This document shows positions 1-5,307 of a DNA stretch of 5,307 nt, piece by piece (positions within the stretch are counted from its first letter, which is position 1; every line of letters begins with the position of its first letter). This stretch comes from Methylocystaceae bacterium UBA5192 (GTDB lineage Bacteria; Pseudomonadota; Alphaproteobacteria; Rhizobiales; Beijerinckiaceae): positions 1 through 5,307 of the forward strand of contig DHWC01000020.1 in the NCBI GenBank assembly GCA_002412985.1, given 5' to 3'. The notes beneath the pieces were generated by a model. It saw only the letters and a list, made by a program, of their open reading frames with translations. It was not told where the DNA came from and ran no database searches. The translations under genes were made by a program, and so were the position numbers.

Positions 1-2
1 TC

Positions 3-707
3 AGCTATGAGGCGATGTTAGCCCAGGAACTCGGCGCAATGAGCTCCGCCGACCTGTTGTTGCATCTGAATGCACAAGAGGCTGGTGAGTTTAGCGCGCT
101 TTTACCTCACAAGCGGCACGCTTTATTATACCCCGCAACGCCCCCGGCGCCGATGGGCCCTGGCGGTGAGGATATTGTAATTGTTGCTAGCAATAATACG
201 GCTAATGTCGAAAGCTTGATTTGGTTTTTGCGGGAAGTCGCTCCAATAATCCCAGGCGTCAAAGTTATAATTGCGGGTAATGTTGACGCTGGGCTGCGCG
301 CGCAGGCGCCTGAAGAATTCTCTCACTATCGACAGTGGTTCGTGGGGCGCGTTGATGATCCCGGGCGTATTTATGCGCGCGCGCGGCTTGTATTATTGCC
401 GACCATTAGCGGACACGGTCTTTCCATCAAAACCATCGAAGCCTTTTCAAGCGGCTTGCCAATTGTAGCAACATCGCACGCGTTACGCGGTCTCGGCGCT
501 GAGGCTCATATGTTGGAAGGAGTGCGGGTTGCAGATGAGGCCGAAGCCTTTGCCAGAGCGATCCGGGAGGTTTTACAGGATAAACCAAGAGATCCCACAG
601 AACGTGAGAGAAGCGCAGTCCGCGCCTATTATAATCGTCAATTCTCTCAGAAGGCTTACGAAACCCATTTGGCAGAATTAATTCTATCGCTCAGGCAAAC
701 GGATTAA
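3..707 (+). CDS. GT4-type glycosyltransferase, C-terminal part (5' truncated by window edge)
   Basis: The reading frame is open from the left edge (first whole codon at base 3) to a TAA at 705-707, so the ATG at 15 is probably internal and the true start lies outside the window. The visible 234 residues hold the end of an N-terminal Rossmann domain followed by the nucleotide-sugar-binding C-terminal domain of a GT-B fold enzyme. The second domain opens with DIVIVASNNTANVESLIWFL (about 171-230) and carries the diagnostic stretch GHGLSIKTIEAFSSGLPIVA (411-470). In the classical EX7E motif the second Glu is present (KTIEA), but a His (GHG) sits one residue before the first-Glu position and Gly at or next to it, as seen in related glycosyltransferases of this subgroup. 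Such enzymes transfer sugars in exopolysaccharide, lipopolysaccharide or glycan synthesis at the cytoplasmic membrane. Donor and acceptor cannot be predicted, and the neighbours to the right are unrelated. Confidence 0.88.
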   Translation, partial: SYEAMLAQELGAMSSADLLLHLNAQEAGEFSALLPHKRHALLYPATPPAPMGPGGEDIVIVASNNTANVESLIWFLREVAPIIPGVKVIIAGNVDAGLRAQAPEEFSHYRQWFVGRVDDPGRIYARARLVLLPTISGHGLSIKTIEAFSSGLPIVATSHALRGLGAEAHMLEGVRVADEAEAFARAIREVLQDKPRDPTERERSAVRAYYNRQFSQKAYETHLAELILSLRQTD

Positions 708-739
708 TTCATTTTAATCTGTTTCGATGGGGCGGTTGT

Positions 740-769
740 AGAAAGTGTTGCGAAAGTGCAACGCTTTCT
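740..769 (+). terminator. Terminator-like hairpin after the glycosyltransferase gene
   Basis: Bases 740-751 pair with 758-769 over 12 positions, one of them a G-U in RNA, around a six-base loop (GAAAGT). It lies 33 bases after the glycosyltransferase stop, where an intrinsic terminator would be expected. The run that follows is only TT and then AAAAA rather than a proper T tract, so termination would be weak. The dyad could instead be an operator or an mRNA-stabilising 3' hairpin. Confidence 0.45.
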
Positions 770-802
770 TAAAAACGTCATTTTGGATCAATATTGGAAT
801 TT

Positions 803-821
803 CATCCACCTTAGGGTGATG
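803..821 (+). promoter_or_regulatory. Small dyad in the leader region of the outer-membrane protein gene
   Basis: CATCCACC (803-810) and GGTGATG (815-821) form a 7-bp inverted repeat with one bulged C around a TTAG loop. A third copy of the CACCTWA sequence follows at 834-840 (CACCTAA; compare CACCTTA at 808-814). The element sits 65-85 bases before the start codon, so it could be an operator or a leader-RNA hairpin. I could not identify a convincing promoter in 770-870, so whether it is transcribed is unknown. Confidence 0.25.
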
Positions 822-874
822 TTAGTTATCTCTCACCTAACCGCTGCACCGAGAATCGGGCGGCCTTGCTTGGT

Positions 875-878
875 GGAG
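875..878 (+). promoter_or_regulatory. Ribosome binding site that fixes the start of the outer-membrane protein gene
   Basis: GGAG lies 8 bases before the ATG at 887. The frame is open further upstream to a TTG at 866, but that start would have no ribosome binding site and would add seven residues in front of the signal peptide. The site therefore supports the ATG at 887. Confidence 0.8.
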
Positions 879-886
879 AAATAATT

Positions 887-1669
887 ATGAATTTCAAGGC
901 TACGATCCTCGGCGCATGCGCCTCAGTTATCGCTTTGAGCGCAGCGACTGCAGCTGATCTCCCTTCACGTAAGGCGCCTGTTGCGCCGCCGCCACCTGTA
1001 TTTTCCTGGACCGGATGGCATGGCGGCGTTGTCGGCGGCTATGCTGGCGGAGATGCAAATTACAATGTGAATTTATACGCAGTGAATGGCGCTGCCTGGA
1101 AGACAAATCCATCTGCTGGAACCAGTGGTTATATTGTCGGTTATGAATCAGGCTACACCTGGCAACTGCCCAATAACTTTGTCGTAGGTTATGAGGGCGA
1201 CTATAGCTACACGAATATCTCGCCAGATGGCTCGCGCACCTATAATGGTGGTGTAAGTAGTAACTTGACCTATTTTGGCACTGAGCGTTTCCGTTTTGGC
1301 TATGCGATGGGTCGTTTAATGCCATATGTTACTGGTGGTTTCGCCTACGGATATTTCAACGGTGTGTCTTACGGCTCAACAAATGGGCTTTGGGTCTCAA
1401 GCGGCTCAAGCGCAAGCCGTTGGGGCGGTGGTTGGACAGTTGGCGCAGGTCTTGAGTATGCATTGATGAATAATTTTTCTGTGAAAGCAGAGTATCTCTA
1501 CTCAAGCATCACGGCTCCATCTGGCGGATCGGCTGTTAGTTTAGCGGGTAATGGCGTTGGAGTCGTTAACGGCGGCAATTACAACCTCAATCTGGCGCGT
1601 GTTGGCGTTAACTATCATGTCAAGAGCATTGGCGCTTTGTTGGGCGTTGATGGGCTTGGCGACTTCTGA
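887..1669 (+). CDS. Outer-membrane beta-barrel protein, Omp25/31-like (260 aa)
   Basis: Predicted secreted protein of the rhizobial Omp25/Omp31 (OmpA-like beta-barrel) family, which sits in the outer membrane and contributes to envelope integrity. Residues 1-22 are a Sec signal peptide: Lys4, a hydrophobic core, then ATA|ADLP with cleavage after about residue 22 or 23. A proline-rich linker (about 30-38) precedes the barrel, as is usual in the family. About eight aromatic, Gly-rich beta-strands follow, for example FSWTGWHGGVVGGY (39-52), NNFVVGYEGDYSY (96-108), RFRFGYAMGRLMPYVTGGFAYGY (134-156, in two strands), WTVGAGLEYALMNNFSVKAEY (183-203, two strands) and NLNLARVGVNYHV (233-245). The last strand ends in YHV rather than the usual aromatic-x-Phe, and a 15-residue tail ending in Phe260 follows. 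The gene has its own ribosome binding site and terminator, so it is probably monocistronic. The exact function (structural protein or porin) is not known. Confidence 0.9.
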   Translation: MNFKATILGACASVIALSAATAADLPSRKAPVAPPPPVFSWTGWHGGVVGGYAGGDANYNVNLYAVNGAAWKTNPSAGTSGYIVGYESGYTWQLPNNFVVGYEGDYSYTNISPDGSRTYNGGVSSNLTYFGTERFRFGYAMGRLMPYVTGGFAYGYFNGVSYGSTNGLWVSSGSSASRWGGGWTVGAGLEYALMNNFSVKAEYLYSSITAPSGGSAVSLAGNGVGVVNGGNYNLNLARVGVNYHVKSIGALLGVDGLGDF

Positions 1670-1696
1670 TCGTATTTTAAAGATCTAAGATCCTTT

Positions 1697-1731
1697 GATA
1701 GCCCGGTCATTTGGCCGGGCTATCTTCTTTT
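1697..1731 (+). terminator. Strong intrinsic terminator of the outer-membrane protein gene
   Basis: GATAGCCCGG (1697-1706) and CCGGGCTATC (1715-1724) form a perfect 10-bp GC-rich stem around an 8-base loop, followed directly by TTCTTTT (1725-1731). It begins 27 bases after the stop codon of the beta-barrel gene. The other strand has no T tract, so it acts on the plus strand only and separates this gene from hrcA. Confidence 0.93.
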
Positions 1732-1741
1732 ACAAATAAGC

Positions 1742-1769
1742 TCGACCTTCCTGAGCGATGCGTTATGCT
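1742..1769 (+). promoter_or_regulatory. Candidate hrcA promoter
   Basis: TCGACC (1742-1747) and TATGCT (1764-1769) are separated by 16 bases and resemble the alphaproteobacterial housekeeping pattern TTGACN-N16/17-TATANT with a few mismatches. Initiation about 7 bases after the -10 would fall at about 1776-1778, on or next to the hrcA ATG. No CIRCE inverted repeat (TTAGCACTC-N9-GAGTGCTAA) is present. The call rests on pattern matching only, and the space between the terminator and hrcA is just 46 bases. Confidence 0.4.
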
Positions 1770-1777
1770 ACTGAGTT

Positions 1778-2863
1778 ATGATCCAGAAATATCCAATTCT
1801 GTCGAACGCAGCAGTTGTGTCTCAACTCACAGATCGTGCGCGCGAAATTTTCCGACAAATTGTCGATAGTTATCTTGCCTCTGGCGAGCCGGTTGGTTCA
1901 CGACAATTATCGCGTCTGTTGCCCATGACGCTCTCGCCGGCCTCAATTCGTAATGTGATGCAGGATCTCGAAGAATTAGGACTTGTTTTTGCGCCCCATA
2001 CGAGCGCGGGACGGCTGCCGACAGAATTGGGATTGCGTTTTTACGTTGATTCTATGTTGCAAATTGGCGATTTGGCCGACGTAGAGCGCGTGCGTATTGC
2101 TGCTGAAGTTGAAGCGGCGTCGCGGGATCATGATATTGGCGGGGTATTGGCTGAGGCGACGAGTTTAATTTCGGGTCTGGCGCGCGTTGCGGGCGTTGTT
2201 GTCGCGACAAAAGCGAATGTGCGTTTGAGACAAATCGATTTTGTGCGCTTAGAGGCCGAGCGTGCGTTAGCGATCCTTGTTGCGGATGATGGTACGGTGG
2301 AAAATCGCGTAATTCCAGTTCCGCGAGATTTGCCCGCCTCTGCGCTTGTCGAGGCGGCTAATTACCTCAATGCGCGGGTCTCTGGCAGAACATTGACGGA
2401 GGCGCGCGAGGGCGTGGAAGAATCGCGTCGCGCAGCTCAAATGGAGCTCAATGAATTAACGGCGCGACTTGTTGAAGCGGGATTAGCGATTTGGACGGGA
2501 GCCCCAGGGGAGCATCGTCAGTTAATCGTGCGGGGCCAGGCGCATCTCTTGGAAGATCTTACCGCAGCGACTGATCTTGAGCGGGTGCGGTTGCTTTTTG
2601 CAGATCTTGAGACAAAAACAGGAGTCATTGATCTTTTAGAGCGCGCTGAACAGGGTGAAGGCGTTCGAATTTTTATTGGATCGGAAAATAAATTATTTTC
2701 ACTCTCTGGTTCATCTTTGATCGCCGCGCCCTTGCGCGATGGCGATCGCAGAATTATTGGCGCGCTTGGGGTTATTGGTCCTACCCGGATTAATTATGCG
2801 CGCATTGTTCCGATGGTTGATTATACGGCGAAGGTCGTCGCGCGTGTGATCAGCGGAAATTGA
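1778..2863 (+). CDS. hrcA: Heat-inducible transcription repressor HrcA (361 aa)
   Basis: HrcA represses groESL and sometimes dnaK/grpE genes by binding CIRCE operators; GroEL keeps it active, so titration of GroEL by unfolded protein releases repression. The N-terminal winged-helix domain (about 15-95) has the family block REIFRQIVDSYLASGEPVGS (22-41), then LSPASIRNVMQDLEELGL (52-69) and HTSAGRLPTELGLRFYVD (74-91). The HrcA core domain (about 120-350) ends in the signature GPTRINYARIVPMVDYTA (334-351). Length is normal and the frame is intact. The ATG at 1778 gives an N-terminal extension of about 15 residues before the conserved QLxxRxREIF, as in other rhizobial HrcA proteins. There is no Shine-Dalgarno sequence at usable spacing (only GAG at 1773-1775, too close); a GTG at 1817 is an alternative but also lacks one. 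In most alphaproteobacteria grpE follows hrcA; here the next gene is priA on the opposite strand, so hrcA stands alone. Confidence 0.97.
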   Translation: MIQKYPILSNAAVVSQLTDRAREIFRQIVDSYLASGEPVGSRQLSRLLPMTLSPASIRNVMQDLEELGLVFAPHTSAGRLPTELGLRFYVDSMLQIGDLADVERVRIAAEVEAASRDHDIGGVLAEATSLISGLARVAGVVVATKANVRLRQIDFVRLEAERALAILVADDGTVENRVIPVPRDLPASALVEAANYLNARVSGRTLTEAREGVEESRRAAQMELNELTARLVEAGLAIWTGAPGEHRQLIVRGQAHLLEDLTAATDLERVRLLFADLETKTGVIDLLERAEQGEGVRIFIGSENKLFSLSGSSLIAAPLRDGDRRIIGALGVIGPTRINYARIVPMVDYTAKVVARVISGN

Positions 2864-2869
2864 TGCGCA

Positions 2870-5116
2870 TTACATGAAATTCTGTGGGTCTACGTCGATT
2901 TGCACGCGGACGCCGTTGCGTTCTTTGGGCGCTAAAGAGAGCAGATCCCGCAAGAAGCCTTGCATATCAGCGCTTTTGGGCCCCTTAGCTAATAAGCGAT
3001 AACGATAGCGTCCGCGAATCAGTGCGATTGGCGCTTCAGCTGGACCAAGAAGCATCATTTCATCTTTCGCCGCCATACGATCAGTGGGCGCAACCCGATA
3101 TCGCGCGCTTTTTGGCAATTCACTAACGAGGCGCGCTAAGGCGCGCGCATAAGTTTGCGCTATTTTAGCGTCCGGCGCTGAGACAATAATCGCCGCTAAG
3201 CGTCCAAAGGGCGGAAGATCCGCGCGACGACGCAGGGCGATTTCTTGCGCATAAAATTTTTCCGCGTCACCCGATAGGAGCGCTTGCATAACTGGGTGAT
3301 CGGGTTGGTAGCTTTGCAAGAGCGCCCGCCCTGGCTTATCGCCTCGACCGGCGCGGCCAGTAACTTGACTGAGTAATTGAAATGTTCGTTCGCTGGCGCG
3401 AGGGTCGCCATTGTCTAACCCGAGATCAGCGTCGATGACGCCAACCAAAGTCAGATAGGGAAAATTGTGTCCTTTTGCGACAAGCTGTGTGCCGATGACA
3501 AGATCAAAATTCCCTTGAGCGATTTCATCCAATTCGCGACGTATGCGTCCAGCGCCGCCGGGAAAGTCAGAAGATAAAACCAAGAGGCGGGCCTGAGGAA
3601 AAAGCGTCGCTGCTTCCTCGGCGAGACGTTCTACCCCCGGGCCGCAGGCTGCAAGAGAGTCGGAGCTGCCGCATTCGGGACAATTCTCTGAGCGTTTTTC
3701 CGTGTGGCCGCAATGATGGCAGATCAGGGCCCGTCGAAATCGGTGTTCGACAAGCCAAGCATCGCAATTTTCACAGCGAAAACGATGACCGCATGTGCGA
3801 CAGAGCGTTAAGGGCGCGTAGCCGCGACGATTGAGAAATAATAATATCTGCTCTTTGCGCGATAGATTTTCTTCAATTGCTTCTATGAGGCGCGGGGCGA
3901 TCCATTGGCCGCGTTTTGGGCCATTTGTGCGCAGATCAATTGCTTCAAGATTAGGCATCGCTCGAGCGCCTGCGCGTGACTCGAGATGAAGGTATCCGTA
4001 GCGACCGCTTTGCGCATTAACGCGCGTCTCAATAGAAGGAGTCGCCGAGGCCAATATAATCAGCGCATCCTCCATGCTCGCGCGTACGACCGCCATATCG
4101 CGCGCATGGTAAGTTACGCCGTCATCCTGCTTATAGGCGGCTTCATGCTCTTCATCGACAACAATGAGACGAAGATTTTTAAATGGCAGGAATAGCGCAG
4201 AGCGCGCGCCAACCACAACGCTGACCTCGCCTAAGGCGGCTGCTCGCCAGATACGCGCGCGCTTGCGCACGCTTACGCCGGAGTGCCATTCGGCTGGCGG
4301 CGCGCCAAAACGTTCTGTAAATCGTTGAAGAAACTGCGCCGTAAGCGCAATTTCTGGCATCATCACTAACGCTTGAGCGCCCTCACGTAAAATTGAAGCA
4401 ATCGCCTCAAAATAAACTTCAGTTTTTCCTGAGCCGGTTACGCCCTCAAGGAGAAAGGGTGCATATTTTTTTGTTCTGATCGCTTGGTTGAGGGTTTCCG
4501 CTGCTTGTTTCTGCGCCTGCTCTAATGTGGGAGGACAATAAGAGGGATCGAGCGTTGGAAAAGGCGACTCCGGCGATGCGCTGATTACTTCAAGAGCCCC
4601 TTCATCTACCAGCGCATCGATTACGCCTGAAGAACATGCAGCGGCTTCTGCAAGCGCTTTTTTCGAAAACACGAGGCCACCCTCTGCGCAGGTCAGAATG
4701 CGGTGTCGCGTTGGCGTCAAGCGTTTGGGCGAAAGACCTGTCGCGCGATACAGGAGGCGTGGTTTTTCGGGGGCCGTTTCTTCAACCGCCCGCGTCGCGA
4801 GGCGCAATGCCATGCCAACAGGCGTCAATGTATAGCGTGCGAGCCAATCAATAAAATCACGCAATTTTTGAGGCAGCGGGGGTCTGTCTAATCGCTTCTT
4901 GATCGTTTTGAGTTCGCGAGAGTCATTCGAGTCGATATTAACGCGCCAAACAACGCCATAAGCCTCGCGCTTGCCCAAGGGGATAAGGACGCTGTCGCCG
5001 GGCTCTAGTTTGAAGCCGGGCGGAGCATAATACGAATAGGGCGCATCGACAGCGACGGGCGGCAAGACTTCAACGATTTGCGCCATTGATACGTGTTCTC
5101 GGTCCCGCGTCATCAT
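2870..5116 (-). CDS. priA: Primosomal replication-restart helicase PriA (748 aa)
   Basis: PriA is a 3'-5' superfamily 2 DNA helicase that recognises abandoned replication forks and D-loops and starts reloading of DnaB. Residues 11-110 form the 3' DNA-binding domain (MAQIVEVLPPVAVDAPYSYY...). The helicase core has Walker A GVTGSGKTE (225-233), DEEH (321-324), SATP (357-360), NRRGYAP (429-435), GTQLVAKGH (542-550) and QVTGRAGRG (584-592). The zinc-binding insertion is complete, with four CxxC pairs at C439/442, C448/451, C466/469 and C479/482. The C-terminal domain has the family block GPAEAPIALIRGRYRYRLLA (691-710). Length and motifs match a functional enzyme. The longest frame starts at 5116 (a tandem ATG-ATG, also 5113); the Met at 5086 aligns better with short PriA N-termini such as that of E. 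coli, but rhizobial homologues often have extensions. None of the starts has a strong Shine-Dalgarno sequence. The stop lies 6 bases from the hrcA stop, in convergent orientation. Confidence 0.98.
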   Translation of the reverse strand: MMTRDREHVSMAQIVEVLPPVAVDAPYSYYAPPGFKLEPGDSVLIPLGKREAYGVVWRVNIDSNDSRELKTIKKRLDRPPLPQKLRDFIDWLARYTLTPVGMALRLATRAVEETAPEKPRLLYRATGLSPKRLTPTRHRILTCAEGGLVFSKKALAEAAACSSGVIDALVDEGALEVISASPESPFPTLDPSYCPPTLEQAQKQAAETLNQAIRTKKYAPFLLEGVTGSGKTEVYFEAIASILREGAQALVMMPEIALTAQFLQRFTERFGAPPAEWHSGVSVRKRARIWRAAALGEVSVVVGARSALFLPFKNLRLIVVDEEHEAAYKQDDGVTYHARDMAVVRASMEDALIILASATPSIETRVNAQSGRYGYLHLESRAGARAMPNLEAIDLRTNGPKRGQWIAPRLIEAIEENLSRKEQILLFLNRRGYAPLTLCRTCGHRFRCENCDAWLVEHRFRRALICHHCGHTEKRSENCPECGSSDSLAACGPGVERLAEEAATLFPQARLLVLSSDFPGGAGRIRRELDEIAQGNFDLVIGTQLVAKGHNFPYLTLVGVIDADLGLDNGDPRASERTFQLLSQVTGRAGRGDKPGRALLQSYQPDHPVMQALLSGDAEKFYAQEIALRRRADLPPFGRLAAIIVSAPDAKIAQTYARALARLVSELPKSARYRVAPTDRMAAKDEMMLLGPAEAPIALIRGRYRYRLLAKGPKSADMQGFLRDLLSLAPKERNGVRVQIDVDPQNFM

Positions 5117-5121
5117 AAAGG

Positions 5122-5149
5122 GACTTAGCCGATCTTTGTTAGGGTCGAA
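5122..5149 (-). promoter_or_regulatory. Candidate priA promoter
   Basis: Read on the minus strand, TTCGAC (5149-5144) and TAAGTC (5127-5122) are separated by 16 bases. Initiation would fall at or very near the ATG at 5116, giving a leaderless transcript for that start or a leader of about 30 bases for the Met at 5086. The -35 match overlaps a short GTCG-AAAG-CGAC dyad (5144-5155). This is a weak pattern match. Confidence 0.25.
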
Positions 5150-5161
5150 AGCGACGATTAC

Positions 5162-5190
5162 TTGACCGCGTCTAAGGAGCTGCCTAACGG
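5162..5190 (+). promoter_or_regulatory. Candidate rnpB promoter
   Basis: TTGACC (5162-5167) and TAACGG (5185-5190) are separated by exactly 17 bases. The -35 is close to the alphaproteobacterial consensus TTGAC. Initiation about 6-7 bases downstream predicts an RNA starting at about 5196-5197 (GAGCC...), which fits where the RNase P RNA should begin. It points away from the priA promoter, so the two are back to back in a 79-base gap. Confidence 0.65.
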
Positions 5191-5195
5191 TGTGT

Positions 5196-5307
5196 GAGCC
5201 AGTCGGCTGGATGGCCGCTGCCGTGAGGCAGAGGAAAGTCCGGGCTCCACGGAGACACGGCGCCGGATAAGGTCCGGCGGGGGCGACCCCAGGGAAAGTG
5301 CCACAGA
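5196..5307 (+). ncRNA. rnpB: RNase P RNA, 5' part (truncated by window edge)
   Basis: This is the catalytic RNA of RNase P, which cleaves the 5' leader from pre-tRNAs. The universally conserved block AGGAAAGTCCGGGCTCC (5232-5248, containing the 5' strand of P4) is intact. Before it is P3 as a short 5-bp stem CTGCC/GGCAG (5218-5222 with 5227-5231) capped by a GTGA tetraloop. After it, P8 is a perfect 7-bp stem CGCCGGA/TCCGGCG (5261-5267 with 5273-5279), P9 is GGG-GCGA-CCC (5280-5289), and the P10-side sequence CAGGGAAAGTGCCACAGA (5290-5307) reaches the edge. The layout is that of a type A bacterial RNA. About the first quarter to third of a typical 350-420-base molecule is visible; the 3' half with the second P4 strand is outside. 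The 5' end is estimated from the promoter and from family alignment, give or take a few bases. Confidence 0.96.

Noticed and set aside
866..886. Upstream TTG start extending the beta-barrel protein by seven residues
   Set aside because: It has no ribosome binding site, would bury the clear GGAG at 875-878 in the coding region, and would spoil the signal peptide N-terminus.
911..919. Lipobox-like LGAC at residues 8-11 of the beta-barrel protein
   Set aside because: The segment before the Cys is too short for a lipoprotein signal peptide, and a normal signal peptidase I site (ATA|AD) follows after a full hydrophobic core.
3128..3151. Repeated GCGCGC/GGCGCGC runs inside priA, resembling a small repeat element
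   Set aside because: They encode conserved-looking Ala/Arg codons (ARALARLV), and similar GCGC-rich runs occur throughout the coding sequence, so this is codon usage rather than a repeat.
3986..4195. Plus-strand open frame of 69 codons opposite priA
   Set aside because: It lies wholly inside the helicase core coding region, shows no recognisable domain or ribosome binding site, and is best explained as a shadow of the minus-strand gene. The other short frames opposite priA, the beta-barrel gene and the glycosyltransferase gene are rejected for the same reason.
5198..5210. Local hairpin AGCC-AGTC-GGCT before the RNase P core
   Set aside because: In RNase P RNA this 5' segment normally pairs with the 3' end of the molecule as P1 and P2, which lies beyond the window; the 4-bp local pairing is probably fortuitous.

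Overview
The window looks like an ordinary chromosomal segment of an alphaproteobacterium, most likely a member of Hyphomicrobiales (Rhizobiales). The evidence is an Omp25/31-type small beta-barrel with the usual 'AADLP..' mature start and proline-rich linker, an HrcA with the alphaproteobacterial N-terminal form, and a type A RNase P RNA whose 5' domain resembles that of rhizobial relatives. Genus cannot be fixed from this sequence alone; a Beijerinckiaceae or Methylocystaceae-like lineage is a guess.

Layout from left to right. (1) The C-terminal part of a GT4-type glycosyltransferase runs in from the left edge and ends at 707. (2) A 179-base non-coding gap holds a terminator-like hairpin and a second small dyad, and leads into a secreted 8-stranded outer-membrane beta-barrel gene (887-1669) with a good ribosome binding site, closed by a strong intrinsic terminator (1697-1731). 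(3) hrcA, the heat-shock repressor, occupies 1778-2863. (4) priA, the primosomal helicase, lies on the minus strand (2870-5116) and converges on hrcA with only 6 bases between the two stop codons. (5) The 5' part of rnpB (RNase P RNA) begins near 5196, divergent from priA, and runs off the right edge.

The genes do not form one pathway: an envelope glycosyltransferase, an outer-membrane protein, a stress regulator, a replication-restart helicase and an RNA-processing ribozyme are each apparently transcribed separately. hrcA is not followed by grpE here, and no CIRCE operator is visible in the window. I found no mobile element, CRISPR array, tRNA, defence system or toxin-antitoxin pair. The points worth a second look are modest: a possibly leaderless hrcA, the terminator-free convergent hrcA/priA junction, the non-canonical C-terminal tail of the beta-barrel, and two small dyads upstream of the beta-barrel gene.
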